The notes under the pieces were generated by a model, which saw nothing but the letters and a program-made list of their open reading frames with translations, was not told where the DNA came from and did no database searches. A program made the position numbers and the translations under genes. A stretch of 58,014 nt of DNA from Pedobacter sp. AK013. Its GTDB lineage: Bacteria > Bacteroidota > Bacteroidia > Sphingobacteriales > Sphingobacteriaceae. Where the stretch lies: assembly GCF_014205835.1 (NCBI RefSeq), contig NZ_JACHCQ010000021.1, positions 1 to 58,014 on the forward strand, given 5' to 3'. Shown piece by piece: positions 32,455 through 41,866 of this stretch. The first letter of the stretch is position 1. Every line of letters starts with the position of its first letter.

Positions 32455-32488
32455 AAAAAATGCTTAACTAATTAGTTAGGCATTTTTT
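32455..32488 (+). terminator. Terminator of the FKBP gene cluster
   Basis: AAAAAATGCTTAACT (32455-32469) pairs with AGTTAGGCATTTTTT (32474-32488), 15 bp with one G-U pair and loop AATT, 17 bases after the stop. Confidence 0.9.
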
Positions 32489-32589
32489 TACTATAAATTT
32501 GCCCTCAGTGATAATAAATTATAATTGTTTTTTTTAACTTAATTTTTAGTTGTATGTTTGTTTTGTAGGGAAAAATATACAACTAATAT

Positions 32590-33615
32590 ATGAAAAACAA
32601 AATCAATTTACGCTGCTTAATACTACTTGTGTTAGGTGTTGTCTCAATTACTTCATGTAAAAAGGAACCCAATATTGGAAATCCAGAAGAAAAAAACTTG
32701 TCAAATGCTGTGATTATAGAAAACGGATATCTAAAATTCAGAGATCAAAAAGCTTTTGACTCATTACTCAGTGTTCTTATAAAACCTGGAAATCTTAATT
32801 CGATACCAAAAGAATTACAAAACTTTAAGTCTTATAAAGATGTCTTTCTTGAAATAGAAAAAGAATATGAGGCTGTAAATAGCAGCAAATCATTTAATGA
32901 TTTTAAGGATAAATATATCGATCTTGTAGCTATTAAATCCGATAGCTCACTAACATATAAATTTGGAACACCACTTTCTGCTTTATTTACTAATAGATAT
33001 GGAGAGGTAAAAATTGGTGATTTTACAACGGTTTATACAAAAGATCAGAGAATGGTTTCTTATAAAGGAAATCATAAGAATGAACAACAAGTTAATAATA
33101 TTAAAACTACAGATGCTAAACAGGGAGTATTTGTATCTGATATTTTGAATAAAATTTCTGTTGCGACTACAGAGAATACTTATGGACCAACTACAACCAC
33201 TGCTATAAAATCTGAATTGTATTATAATGAAGATGGTAAAAGGAGGTTGTTTGTGGACTTGTGGAAAGAAAATACCCCAAGAACTGACGGTTCTTGGACA
33301 CCGCCAGAACTGCCATCAATAGTCCATTATTATTTTACCTCTCGACAGGAGTTAAAAAAAACCTTTGGTGGATGGAGAACAAACGAGACGGATTATTATT
33401 TTAGTAATTTAAATTACACTTATAGCTTCAAGAGCTTTGTAAGCCCAACTCCAACATCATACAACTTTAATTTGCCTAGTTATAGCGTGGGTAATGCAAC
33501 AGGTCCAATTATTATAGATATTGGAACGCAGGAAGGTGTCGCGCTTGGGATTTTTGGCACAGGCCGCTTTTTCTCAGGTGGCGTACCTAATGCTCCTTCT
33601 TTTAATGTTAATTAG
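32590..33615 (+). CDS. Lipoprotein of unknown function
   Basis: A 341-residue protein with a lipoprotein signal (lipobox ITSC, Cys23, then KKEPN). The N-terminal third reads like a small helical module seen in Bacteroidota surface lipoproteins (GYLKFRDQKAFDSLLSVL, then FKSYKDVFLEIEKEYEAVN), perhaps of the DUF4848 type, which I am not sure of. The rest is Tyr/Ser/Thr-rich beta sequence (SYNFNLPSYSVGNATGPIII). No catalytic motif is visible. TATGTTTG at 32553-32560 may be its -7 box. Its stop lies only five bases from the stop of the convergent photolyase gene, without room for a terminator. Confidence 0.7.
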   Translation: MKNKINLRCLILLVLGVVSITSCKKEPNIGNPEEKNLSNAVIIENGYLKFRDQKAFDSLLSVLIKPGNLNSIPKELQNFKSYKDVFLEIEKEYEAVNSSKSFNDFKDKYIDLVAIKSDSSLTYKFGTPLSALFTNRYGEVKIGDFTTVYTKDQRMVSYKGNHKNEQQVNNIKTTDAKQGVFVSDILNKISVATTENTYGPTTTTAIKSELYYNEDGKRRLFVDLWKENTPRTDGSWTPPELPSIVHYYFTSRQELKKTFGGWRTNETDYYFSNLNYTYSFKSFVSPTPTSYNFNLPSYSVGNATGPIIIDIGTQEGVALGIFGTGRFFSGGVPNAPSFNVN

Positions 33616-33620
33616 TCGAT

Positions 33621-34916
33621 TTAACTTAAAGCCTCTTTAAAAACTTTTAAAACCCTTTCCCTTGCAAAAGTATGCTCAACTATAGGTTGGGCATATTTTT
33701 TTGTTCCAAATTCGGGTACCCACTTTTTAATATACTCAAATTTTGGGTCAAATTTTTTGGTCTGCAGTTCAGGGTTGAATACCCTAAAATATGGAGCGGC
33801 GTCATTTCCCGATCCTGCTGCCCATTGCCAGCCGCCAACATTACTGGCCATTTCGTAGTCCAATAACTTTTCTGCAAAATAAGCTTCGCCCCAGCGCCAA
33901 TCGACGAGTAAATGTTTGGTTAAAAAACTTGCCACAATCATGCGTACGCGGTTGTGCATCCAGCCGGTTTGGTTGAGCTGCCTCATGCAGGCATCTACAA
34001 TAGGGTAACCAGTATTGCCCTCACACCAGGCCTTAAATTCATCCTCGTTGTTGCGCCACTTTATTTTATCGTATTGTTTTTTAAACGAATTGGAAGCTGA
34101 GTAAGGGAAATGCCATAGTATCATCATATAAAATTCACGCCAGGCCAGTTCCGAAAGCCAGACGTTTGATTTCGCGTTTATAGCATCGCGCACTGCTTTT
34201 CTAATACTTAAAGTGCCAAAACGTAAATGCAGACCAATATGGGTAGTGCCATCTTCTGCCGGGAAATCGCGTTCTTTTGCATAATTATCAAGCTTGTTTT
34301 TATAACTGATTTTCGGAAAATCCAGCTTACTTTTTTCAAAACCCATTTCATTTAAACTTGGGTGGGGTATATGCTTGCATTGCAATAGATTTTTGAAGTA
34401 TTTTTTAGTGGGGTAAGCCTTTATATAAAAATCATTCAGCTTGGCATGCCATTGTTTGTAAAAAGGAGTAAAAACAGTGTAAGGTGTTTTATCGGCTTTT
34501 AGGATTTCGTTTTTTTCAAAAATAACTTGATCCTTATATGTTTTGAAGATTATTTTTTCGCTGGTTAAAAATTCGGCCATGTTATCATCGCGTTCGCGGG
34601 CATAAGGCTCATAATCGTGATTGGTGTATACTTCTTTAACGTCGAATTGCTTTAAAATTTCAGGCCATATTTTTTCCGGTTCGCCGTATTTTACCAATAA
34701 ATCTGATCCCAGCTGCTGAAGTTCTTTCTTTAAATCTTCAATGGTTTGGTAAATGAAAGTTACGCGGGCATCATCTTTTGGCAGTTTATCCAGTATGTTT
34801 TTATCAAAAATAAAAAGGGGTAGAACGGGATAGGCACTTTTTAGCGCATGGTATAAAGCAGCATTATCTGCTAAACGTAAATCGCGGCGGAACCAGAGAA
34901 TGGATATTGGAATCAT
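33621..34916 (-). CDS. Deoxyribodipyrimidine photolyase, class I
   Basis: Light-driven repair of cyclobutane pyrimidine dimers. The 431-residue protein has the N-terminal photolyase domain (ILWFRRDLRLADNAALYHAL) and a C-terminal FAD domain: HLRFGTLSIRKAV, WREFYMMILWHFP, TGYPIVDACMRQLNQTGWMHNRVRMIVASF, then LLDYEMASNVGGWQWAAGSGND and PYFRVFNP. The Asn/Gly pattern of NVGGWQWAAGSG and the Trp residues for electron transfer are intact, so it should be active. The C-terminus overlaps nothing but ends five bases from the lipoprotein gene. The TIGR01777 gene upstream on the same strand is 138 bases away. Confidence 0.93.
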   Translation of the reverse strand: MIPISILWFRRDLRLADNAALYHALKSAYPVLPLFIFDKNILDKLPKDDARVTFIYQTIEDLKKELQQLGSDLLVKYGEPEKIWPEILKQFDVKEVYTNHDYEPYARERDDNMAEFLTSEKIIFKTYKDQVIFEKNEILKADKTPYTVFTPFYKQWHAKLNDFYIKAYPTKKYFKNLLQCKHIPHPSLNEMGFEKSKLDFPKISYKNKLDNYAKERDFPAEDGTTHIGLHLRFGTLSIRKAVRDAINAKSNVWLSELAWREFYMMILWHFPYSASNSFKKQYDKIKWRNNEDEFKAWCEGNTGYPIVDACMRQLNQTGWMHNRVRMIVASFLTKHLLVDWRWGEAYFAEKLLDYEMASNVGGWQWAAGSGNDAAPYFRVFNPELQTKKFDPKFEYIKKWVPEFGTKKYAQPIVEHTFARERVLKVFKEALS

Positions 34917-35054
34917 TTATGTACAGGTTGTTAAAGAATCTGGATGATTTTAAGCGTTTAGAGCCGGGCGTTTGGCGTCAATTAACTGATTAATCAATAA
35001 TACAGTTTTCAATTGGCAGTTAACAACAATTAACCAATTTGAACAATTAACCAG
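34917..35054. repeat. Short-word repeat island between the SDR and photolyase genes
   Basis: Holds GCGTTTGGCG (34970-34979 region), also present at about 40452-40461, and repeated CAATTAACCA and CAGTTAAC words. These are part of the intergenic repeated-phrase pattern seen throughout the window. No T-run hairpin was recognised. Confidence 0.4.
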
Positions 35055-35963
35055 TTAACCCTGCTTATATAGATCTTTCAACGCATCTTCTAAATGTGTG
35101 AATTTAAATTTGAATCCCACATCAAGAATTTTTTGGGCTGAAGTATTATTGCTCATTAATACGGCTTCAACACGCTCTCCTAATAACAATTCCAATGCTT
35201 TTTTAGGGACCTTAACAGGCCAAAAAGGTCGGTGCAGCCTTTTGGCAATGGCTTTGGTTAACGCTTTATTGGTGACCGGAAAAGGCGCACAAGCATTATA
35301 TGAATTCTCCATTTTAAGATTTTCAATGGCCTCAATGTACATTTCTACCATATCATCAATGTGCAGCCAGGGCGTCCACTGTTTACCCGTACCTAAAGCG
35401 GCTCCGGTAAATAACCTTATCGGTTTATCAAGCTGTGGTAAAGCCCCTCCATGATTACTTAAAACGATTCCCGTACGGAGTTTTACAATCCGGAGGCTTA
35501 GTTTTTTACCCTGATCTACAGCATCTTCCCAAAGTTTACAGCATTCGGCTAAAAATCCGTAACCGTTTAGACTTTCTTCTGTTAAAATTTCATCACCACA
35601 ATCGCCATAAAAACCAACTGCAGAAGCAGAAATGAACGATTTTAGCTGATGATCGGGTTTGGATTTAATGGTTTTAAAGAGTAATTCTGTTGATTTTACG
35701 CGACTATCGATAATCTGTTTTTTGCGTTCATCGGTCCATTTTTTATCTGCCACTGGTTCTCCCGCTAAATGGATAATGGCATCTACACCATTCAAACAAT
35801 CAGCATCAATTGTTCCATTGTAAGCATCCCACACAAAATTATTCGGATTATTATCTTTCTTTCGGGAAAGTGTATTCACCTCGTAGCCCTTGCTTAGCAA
35901 ATGCTTTTTCAATGCAGTACCCACAAGTCCTGTAGCCCCGGTAATAAGAATTTTCTTTGCCAT
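35055..35963 (-). CDS. TIGR01777-family NAD(P)-dependent oxidoreductase (YfcH-like SDR)
   Basis: A 302-residue extended short-chain dehydrogenase-like protein. Rossmann loop ITGATGLVGTALKKHL at the N-terminus (residues 6-21), IIHLAGEPVADKKWTDERKKQI as the family-specific segment, SASAVGFYGDCGDE carrying the Tyr of the catalytic region, and a C-terminal DUF1731-type tail (PFWPVKVPKKALELLLGE). Function is unknown. In many bacteria the family stands beside photolyase genes in light- or stress-induced groups, as here, between a class I photolyase and Cry-DASH. Confidence 0.9.
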   Translation of the reverse strand: MAKKILITGATGLVGTALKKHLLSKGYEVNTLSRKKDNNPNNFVWDAYNGTIDADCLNGVDAIIHLAGEPVADKKWTDERKKQIIDSRVKSTELLFKTIKSKPDHQLKSFISASAVGFYGDCGDEILTEESLNGYGFLAECCKLWEDAVDQGKKLSLRIVKLRTGIVLSNHGGALPQLDKPIRLFTGAALGTGKQWTPWLHIDDMVEMYIEAIENLKMENSYNACAPFPVTNKALTKAIAKRLHRPFWPVKVPKKALELLLGERVEAVLMSNNTSAQKILDVGFKFKFTHLEDALKDLYKQG

Positions 35964-36070
35964 CTTTTTAAAACACTAAAGATACAAAAGGGTTTTTATG
36001 GTGCCATTTAAAACGATATTAATTCTGTTCTAATTCTTTTGTTACCTATTTGTAAAGAATTATTCAGGGG

Positions 36071-36101
36071 TTTGATGAAGAGGAAAAATAAGATAAATTT
36101 G
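36071..36101 (+). promoter_or_regulatory. Consensus Bacteroidota promoter of the Cry-DASH gene
   Basis: TTTG (36071-36074), 19 bases, TAAATTTG (36094-36101): an exact match to the two consensus elements. Transcription would start at about 36105, leaving a leader of about 30 bases. No adjacent inverted repeat for a light-dependent repressor was found. Confidence 0.7.
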
Positions 36102-36133
36102 TAAACGCGTTCTTACACCCTTTTCGATAAAAG

Positions 36134-37408
36134 ATGTCCAAAAAAATTTTAGTCTGGTTTAGAAATGATCTTCGCTTGCATGATAACGAAATGCTGGTTG
36201 AGGCGATTGCTAAATCTGATTCGATTTTACCTGTTTACATTCTCGATCGCCGTTCTTTTGGCGAAACAAAATACGGTACGCTAAAAACGGGTAATATTAG
36301 AGCGCAGTTTATTTTAGAAAGTGTTTTAGGTTTACGCAGTTCATTAAAGCAGATTGGCGGTAACTTGCTTATCGCTGAAGGTAATCCTGAAGATATTATT
36401 CCGCAACTCGCTCAGGAATATGAGATTACCGAAGTTTACCATCACAGGGAAGTGGCAAGGGAAGAAACGCATGTTTCAACTTTGGTAGAAAATGCGCTTT
36501 GGAAATTGCGCATCAATCTGAAACATTTTATTGGCCATACCTTATATAATAAAGAAGATTTACCTTTTCCGATCAAAGATATTCCTGATGCCTTTAACCA
36601 GTTTAAGAAAAAGATTGAGCGCGATTCGATGATCAAACCTTGTTTTGCAGCACCCGACCGGATTAACGTAGCTGAAGTGATTGATTGGGGGGTATTATCA
36701 TCGTTAGAAGAACTTAATCTTTTGCCGCAACAAAAAGACCAGCGTGCTGATTTTGAATTTGTTGGTGGCGAGGCCGAGGGTTTGGCCCATCTTCAAAAGG
36801 TGATTGCGGCCATGCAACAGGCTGCAACAACAAAGAATTTAATTCTGGCTTCAAAACTATCGGCATGGCTGGCCATGGGCAGTTTATCGCCACGAAAAGT
36901 GTACTGGGAAATTAAAAAGATGGAAGGTGTGCCCAATACCAAGGCTATGTTCAATCATATTTTATTAGGGCTGCTTTGGAGAGATTACTTCCGTTTCATG
37001 TTTAAGAAATATGGCAATACTTTTTTTAGTCCGGACGGATTTGGCAGCCAGGGGCTGATTGATGTTGTAAATGAGCAGGATAACTTTAATAAATGGAAGA
37101 ATGCGCAGACAGGTTTTGCTGTGGTAGATGCGGTGATGACAGAGCTAAATCAAACCGGCTTCATTTCGAATATCGCCAGGCAAACTGCAGCTTTATATCT
37201 GATTAATAATTTAGAGGTAAGCTGGGTTTTTGGTGCAGCATATTTCGAGGAAAAGCTGATCGATTACAATCCGGCAAGTAATTGGGGGAACTGGGCTAAT
37301 GTAGCCGGTGTAGGTAACGATCAGAAATCAAAAAGTGTTTTCGACCTTGATAAAAATATCAAAAATCTCGACCCAAAAGGCAATTATTCCCTAACCTGGG
37401 CATCATAA
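36134..37408 (+). CDS. Cryptochrome DASH-type photolyase
   Basis: A 424-residue flavoprotein of the Cry-DASH group. N-terminal ILVWFRNDLRLHDNEMLVEA, then KFGVPSxxx-type spacing not obvious; FAD domain with HILLGLLWRDYFRFMFKKYG, TGFAVVDAVMTELNQTGFISNIARQTAALYL and DYNPASNWGNWANVAGVGND. The phrase NWGNWANVAGVG distinguishes it from the class I enzyme at 33621. Cry-DASH proteins repair dimers in single-stranded DNA and may act in light signalling. The helix after ARQ reads INNLEVSWVFGAAYF, more divergent than the usual DLxxDWRxGA. It is transcribed divergently from the SDR gene. Confidence 0.9.
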   Translation: MSKKILVWFRNDLRLHDNEMLVEAIAKSDSILPVYILDRRSFGETKYGTLKTGNIRAQFILESVLGLRSSLKQIGGNLLIAEGNPEDIIPQLAQEYEITEVYHHREVAREETHVSTLVENALWKLRINLKHFIGHTLYNKEDLPFPIKDIPDAFNQFKKKIERDSMIKPCFAAPDRINVAEVIDWGVLSSLEELNLLPQQKDQRADFEFVGGEAEGLAHLQKVIAAMQQAATTKNLILASKLSAWLAMGSLSPRKVYWEIKKMEGVPNTKAMFNHILLGLLWRDYFRFMFKKYGNTFFSPDGFGSQGLIDVVNEQDNFNKWKNAQTGFAVVDAVMTELNQTGFISNIARQTAALYLINNLEVSWVFGAAYFEEKLIDYNPASNWGNWANVAGVGNDQKSKSVFDLDKNIKNLDPKGNYSLTWAS

Positions 37409-37583
37409 TTGTAAGGATCGAATGGTAGAATGATGGAGTGTTGAGTGAGCTGGTTTGGAAGGATTGGATGACGGCGTTTTAAGTAATTAAATTTTAACGA
37501 AGTTTGCCCATTTTTTATCTGTTAAGTTGTGCCATTCTCTCATTCTTCAATATAAAATCTGCTCATTTATTTTAATCGAGATT

Positions 37584-37617
37584 TTTGCCATTTATATAAG
37601 GTAAAATTCTAATTTTG
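37584..37617 (+). promoter_or_regulatory. Bacteroidota-type promoter of sucA
   Basis: TTTG (37584-37587), 22 bases, TAATTTTG (37610-37617). Start of transcription near 37621, with the ATG at 37643. Upstream, 37412-37557 holds repeated GAATG-type words in both orientations. Confidence 0.6.
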
Positions 37618-37642
37618 TAATGCTTATAGTAAACAGTTAATA

Positions 37643-40438
37643 ATGGATAAATTATCTTATCTTAATGGCGCAAACGCCGAATATATAGAGTCTTTATATC
37701 AATCATATCAACAAGATCCTGAGTCTGTTGAATTTGGCTGGCAAAAATTTTTCGAAGGTTTCGATTTTGGAAGAGGATCGGAAGCTCCTGCAGTATCAGC
37801 AGAAACTCCTGAACAATTTTTAAAAGAGGTTAATGTTTTAAATCTGATTGATGGCTATCGTAGCCGCGGTCACTTATTTACGCATACCAATCCGGTTCGC
37901 GAAAGACGTAAACATTTACCAACGTTAGATCTGGCAAATTTTGGATTATCAGATGCGGATTTGGAAACCGTTTTCAACTCTGGTGTGGAAATTGGTATCG
38001 GTGCAGCAAAATTGAAGGATATTGTAGCCTTTTTAAAACAAACATACGCAGGTTCTATCGGAGCCGAATTTAAGTTTTTACGTACACCTGAAGTGTTGAA
38101 CTGGATTCAGCAAAAAATGGAAAGTGCGCGTAATACCCCTAATTTCTCGATCGATGAGAAAAAACGTATTCTTCGGAAATTAAACGAAGCGGTAAGTTTC
38201 GAAAATTTCTTAGGTACAAAATTTCTGGGCCAAAAACGTTTTTCATTAGAAGGTGCAGAAGCTTTAATTCCTGCTTTAGATTCAGTAATTGAAAAAGGTG
38301 CTGAACTGGGAATTGAAGAATTTGTAATTGGTATGGCGCATCGCGGTCGTTTAAACGTGTTGGCCAATATCATGCAAAAAACATATAAAGATATTTTTGC
38401 TGAGTTTGAAGGTAAAAGCTACAACCCAGATACCCCATTTGGAGGCGACGTAAAATATCATTTAGGTTATTCTACAGATGTTGCTACCGGTTCAGGTAAA
38501 AGCGTTCACTTAAGTTTATGTCCTAATCCATCGCACTTAGAAACGGTTGACGGTGTGGTAGAGGGCATGAGCCGCTCTAAAATCGATTTCAAATATGGAG
38601 GCGATAACAGTCGCTTAGCACCAATTTTGATTCACGGTGATGCATCAGTTGCAGGTCAGGGTATTGTTTACGAAGTAATTCAGATGGCAGGTCTTGAAGG
38701 TTACAAAACCGGTGGAACAATACACCTTGTGATCAATAACCAGATTGGTTTTACCACCAATTATAAAGATGCCCGTACCAGTACCTATTGTACTGATATT
38801 GCTAAAGTAACTTTATCTCCGGTTTTCCACGTAAATGGTGATGATCCTGAAGCTTTGGTTTATGCAATTAACCTGGCAATGGAATACCGTCAGAAATATA
38901 AAAACGATGTTTTTATTGATATCCTTTGCTATCGTCGCTTCGGTCACAATGAGTCTGATGAGCCTAAGTTTACGCAGCCATTATTATACAAAACCATCGA
39001 AAAACACCCTAATCCAAGGGAAATCTATATCGATCAGTTAACCAAAGAAGGTAAGTTGGAAGCCGGTTTAGCAAAAGAAATGGAAAAAGATTTCCGCGGT
39101 ATTTTGCAGGAACGTTTAAACGAAGCTAAAGAATTTGTTGCGGGTAATGCCGAAGTTAAATTTGGCGGTGCATGGGCAGATTTGCGTATGGCTACACCTA
39201 AAGATTTCGAATCTTCACCTGTTACTGCGGTTAAAAAATCTACTTTATTGGAAATTGGCAAGCGCATTACTACGTTGCCATCAAATAAAAAGTTCTTCAA
39301 GAAAATTGAAAAATTATTTCTTGAGCGGACCAAAATGGTTAACGAAACGCATGTTTTCGACTGGGCAATGGGCGAGCAGTTGGCTTATGGTACTTTGTTA
39401 TCAGAAGGTAAACGCGTTCGTTTAAGCGGTCAGGATGTGGAACGTGGTACTTTCTCTCACCGTCATGCTGTTTTAACGCTTGAAGATAGCGAGGAAGAAT
39501 ACGTACCATTGGCCAACATTTCTGATCAACAGGCATCATTTGATATTTACAATTCACACTTATCAGAATACGGTGTTTTAGGTTTCGAGTATGGTTATGC
39601 CATGGCAAACCCGAACGCATTAACCATTTGGGAAGCACAATTTGGAGATTTCTTTAACGGGGCACAGATTGTTGTCGATCAGTATATTGCTAGTGCCGAA
39701 ACCAAATGGCAACGCGAAAACGGTTTGGTGATGTTATTGCCTCATGGTTACGAGGGTCAGGGACCAGAGCACTCATCAGCACGTATTGAGCGTTTTATGG
39801 AGCTTTGTGCCGATTATAACATGCAGGTAACCAACTGTACAACTCCGGCAAACTTCTTCCATGTTTTACGCCGCCAGTTTAAACGCGATTTCCGTAAACC
39901 ATTGGTTGTATTTACACCTAAAAGTTTATTACGCCACCCGGCTTGCGTTTCTAAATTAGAGGAATTTACCGAAGGCGGTTTTAAAGAAGTAATTGACGAT
40001 GTAAATGTTAAAGTTGCAGATGTAACACGTATTGTCTTCTGTAGTGGTAAAATTTACTACGAGTTATTGGAGAAACAACAGGCTGATAAATTGAAACACG
40101 TAGCCTTGGTTCGTGTAGAACAATTGTACCCAACTCCGGTTGATCAGATGGAGGCCATTCAGAAGAAATATAAAAATGCTAAAGAAGTTTTCTGGGTACA
40201 AGAAGAGCCAGAGAACATGGGTGCATGGCCATATCTGTTCCGCAAGTTGTACAAAACGGCTTTAAAGGGCATTGATGTAATTTCGAGGAGAGAAAGCAGC
40301 AGTACCGCAACAGGTTTTGCAAAACAACATGCTAATCAACAGGCTTATATTTTAGCAAAAGCTTTAGAGATTTCGGTAACGGATGATGTAAAGGATATTG
40401 CCAAAAAAGCAACAAAAAAATTAGTTCAGATAGATTAA
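37643..40438 (+). CDS. sucA: 2-oxoglutarate dehydrogenase E1 component
   Basis: Thiamine-diphosphate decarboxylase subunit of the TCA-cycle complex. The 931-residue length is normal. The N-terminus has the E2-binding helix (SYLNGANAEYIESLYQSYQQDP), then RSRGHLFTHTNPV, the ThDP region with IGMAHRGRLNVLANIM, HGDASVAGQGIVYEVIQM and NNQIGFTT, and a C-terminal transketolase-like part with FEYGYAMANP, WEAQFGDFFNGAQ and LPHGYEGQGPEHSSARIERF. It precedes the E2 gene by 89 bases in the same direction; the E3 subunit is not in the window. Confidence 0.97.
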   Translation: MDKLSYLNGANAEYIESLYQSYQQDPESVEFGWQKFFEGFDFGRGSEAPAVSAETPEQFLKEVNVLNLIDGYRSRGHLFTHTNPVRERRKHLPTLDLANFGLSDADLETVFNSGVEIGIGAAKLKDIVAFLKQTYAGSIGAEFKFLRTPEVLNWIQQKMESARNTPNFSIDEKKRILRKLNEAVSFENFLGTKFLGQKRFSLEGAEALIPALDSVIEKGAELGIEEFVIGMAHRGRLNVLANIMQKTYKDIFAEFEGKSYNPDTPFGGDVKYHLGYSTDVATGSGKSVHLSLCPNPSHLETVDGVVEGMSRSKIDFKYGGDNSRLAPILIHGDASVAGQGIVYEVIQMAGLEGYKTGGTIHLVINNQIGFTTNYKDARTSTYCTDIAKVTLSPVFHVNGDDPEALVYAINLAMEYRQKYKNDVFIDILCYRRFGHNESDEPKFTQPLLYKTIEKHPNPREIYIDQLTKEGKLEAGLAKEMEKDFRGILQERLNEAKEFVAGNAEVKFGGAWADLRMATPKDFESSPVTAVKKSTLLEIGKRITTLPSNKKFFKKIEKLFLERTKMVNETHVFDWAMGEQLAYGTLLSEGKRVRLSGQDVERGTFSHRHAVLTLEDSEEEYVPLANISDQQASFDIYNSHLSEYGVLGFEYGYAMANPNALTIWEAQFGDFFNGAQIVVDQYIASAETKWQRENGLVMLLPHGYEGQGPEHSSARIERFMELCADYNMQVTNCTTPANFFHVLRRQFKRDFRKPLVVFTPKSLLRHPACVSKLEEFTEGGFKEVIDDVNVKVADVTRIVFCSGKIYYELLEKQQADKLKHVALVRVEQLYPTPVDQMEAIQKKYKNAKEVFWVQEEPENMGAWPYLFRKLYKTALKGIDVISRRESSSTATGFAKQHANQQAYILAKALEISVTDDVKDIAKKATKKLVQID

Positions 40439-40527
40439 GAGTATAGGGCCATGCGTTTGGCGCATAGCGTTTGATAATTGATTATTGAAATTTGATCATT
40501 AGAAGATAATAAGATATATATTACATT

Positions 40528-41766
40528 ATGAGTTTAGAGATAAAAGTTCCACCTGTTGGTGAATCGATAACCGAAGTTGTTTTATCAAGATGGATAAAAA
40601 ACGATGGCGATGTTGTTGAAATGGATGAAGTTATTGCCGAATTAGAATCGGATAAAGCGACATTCGAATTAACTGCAGAACAAGCTGGAACTTTAAAAAC
40701 TATAGCAGCCGAAGGCGATACTTTAGCCATTGGTGCAGTAGTTTGTAAAATTGAGGACGGTGGCGCAGCTGCTAGTCCTAAGTCAGAAGTAGAAAGTCCT
40801 AAGTCTGACGCACAGGCTCCGGCTGCGGTAGCTGAAGCACCTAAGGCTCAAGATTCAGCTGCTTCTAAAGACTCTTATGCTACAGGAACACCTTCACCTG
40901 CGGCTGGTAAAATTCTTGCAGAAAAAGGCATCGAAGCCAGTGCTGTAAAAGGTACCGGTGTTGATGGCCGTATTACCAAAGATGATGCTGTTAAAGCAGA
41001 GGCTGGTAAAAAAGCAGAAGCACCTAAAGCGAGTGCTCCGGTTGTAGCTGCTGCCCCTGCAGGTAGCCGTGGCGAGCGTCGTGAGAAAATGTCTCCACTA
41101 CGTAGAACCGTTGCAAAACGTTTAGTTGCCGTTAAAAATGAAACCGCAATGTTAACCACTTTTAACGAGGTTAACATGAAACCAATTATGGATTTACGCG
41201 GAAAATATAAAGATCAGTTTAAAGAAAAATTTGGAGTTGGTTTAGGTTTCATGAGCTTTTTTACTAAAGCAGTTACCGAAGCTTTGAAAGATTTCCCTGC
41301 AGTTAACGGTCGTATCGAAGGCGAAGAATTGGTTTACAATGATTTTGCTGATATTTCGATTGCTGTTTCTGCACCAAAAGGTTTGGTAGTTCCGGTAATC
41401 CGCAATGCAGAAAGCATGACTTTAGCTCAGATTGAAAAATCAGTTTTAGAATTAGCTTTAAAAGCACGCGATAGCAAATTAACCATCGAAGAAATGACTG
41501 GCGGAACATTCACCATCACTAACGGTGGTGTATTTGGTTCGATGATGTCGACTCCGATTATTAATGCGCCACAATCGGCTATTTTAGGTATGCACAACAT
41601 CGTTGAGCGTCCGGTAGCTGAAAAAGGTGAGGTAGTAATCCGTCCGATGATGTACGTTGCTTTATCTTACGATCACAGAATTATTGATGGACGTGAGTCG
41701 GTTGGATTCCTGGTTCGTGTGAAACAGCTTTTAGAAGATCCAGCGAGATTATTATTAGGCGTCTAG
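40528..41766 (+). CDS. sucB: Dihydrolipoyllysine succinyltransferase, E2 of 2-oxoglutarate dehydrogenase
   Basis: Transfers the succinyl group to CoA. The order is a single lipoyl domain (attachment Lys43 in ESDKATFEL), an Ala/Pro/Ser/Lys linker (about 80-120), an E3-binding domain ([19 protein letters not shown], then [14 protein letters not shown]), a second linker and the catalytic core ending in [20 protein letters not shown] with the catalytic His and Asp. The 412 residues are normal. The first linker is encoded by DNA with the word AGTCCTAAGTC repeated at a 21-base distance (40774, 40795), giving SPKSEV and SPKSDA. The same kind of word occurs in intergenic islands of this window. Two hairpins follow the gene. 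Confidence 0.96.
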   Translation: MSLEIKVPPVGESITEVVLSRWIKNDGDVVEMDEVIAELESDKATFELTAEQAGTLKTIAAEGDTLAIGAVVCKIEDGGAAASPKSEVESPKSDAQAPAAVAEAPKAQDSAASKDSYATGTPSPAAGKILAEKGIEASAVKGTGVDGRITKDDAVKAEAGKKAEAPKASAPVVAAAPAGSRGERREKMSPLRRTVAKRLVAVKNETAMLTTFNEVNMKPIMDLRGKYKDQFKEKFGVGLGFMSFFTKAVTEALKDFPAVNGRIEGEELVYNDFADISIAVSAPKGLVVPVIRNAESMTLAQIEKSVLELALKARDSKLTIEEMTGGTFTITNGGVFGSMMSTPIINAPQSAILGMHNIVERPVAEKGEVVIRPMMYVALSYDHRIIDGRESVGFLVRVKQLLEDPARLLLGV

Positions 41767-41770
41767 ACTT

Positions 41771-41850
41771 CTAAGTCTCTAAAGAGACTTAGATATGTTT
41801 ATAAGGAAGTCAGGTTTTAATAGCTAATGTGCTATAAAAACTTGACTTCT
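41771..41850 (+). terminator. Two hairpins after sucB
   Basis: CTAAGTCTCT (41771-41780) pairs perfectly with AGAGACTTAG (41783-41792) around two bases. A second stem pairs 41806-41824 with 41831-41849 in 17 of 19 positions and is followed by a run of T (41850-41856). The second is the probable terminator; the first consists of AAGTCT words. Confidence 0.8.
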
Positions 41851-41866
41851 TTTTTATACTCGAAAA

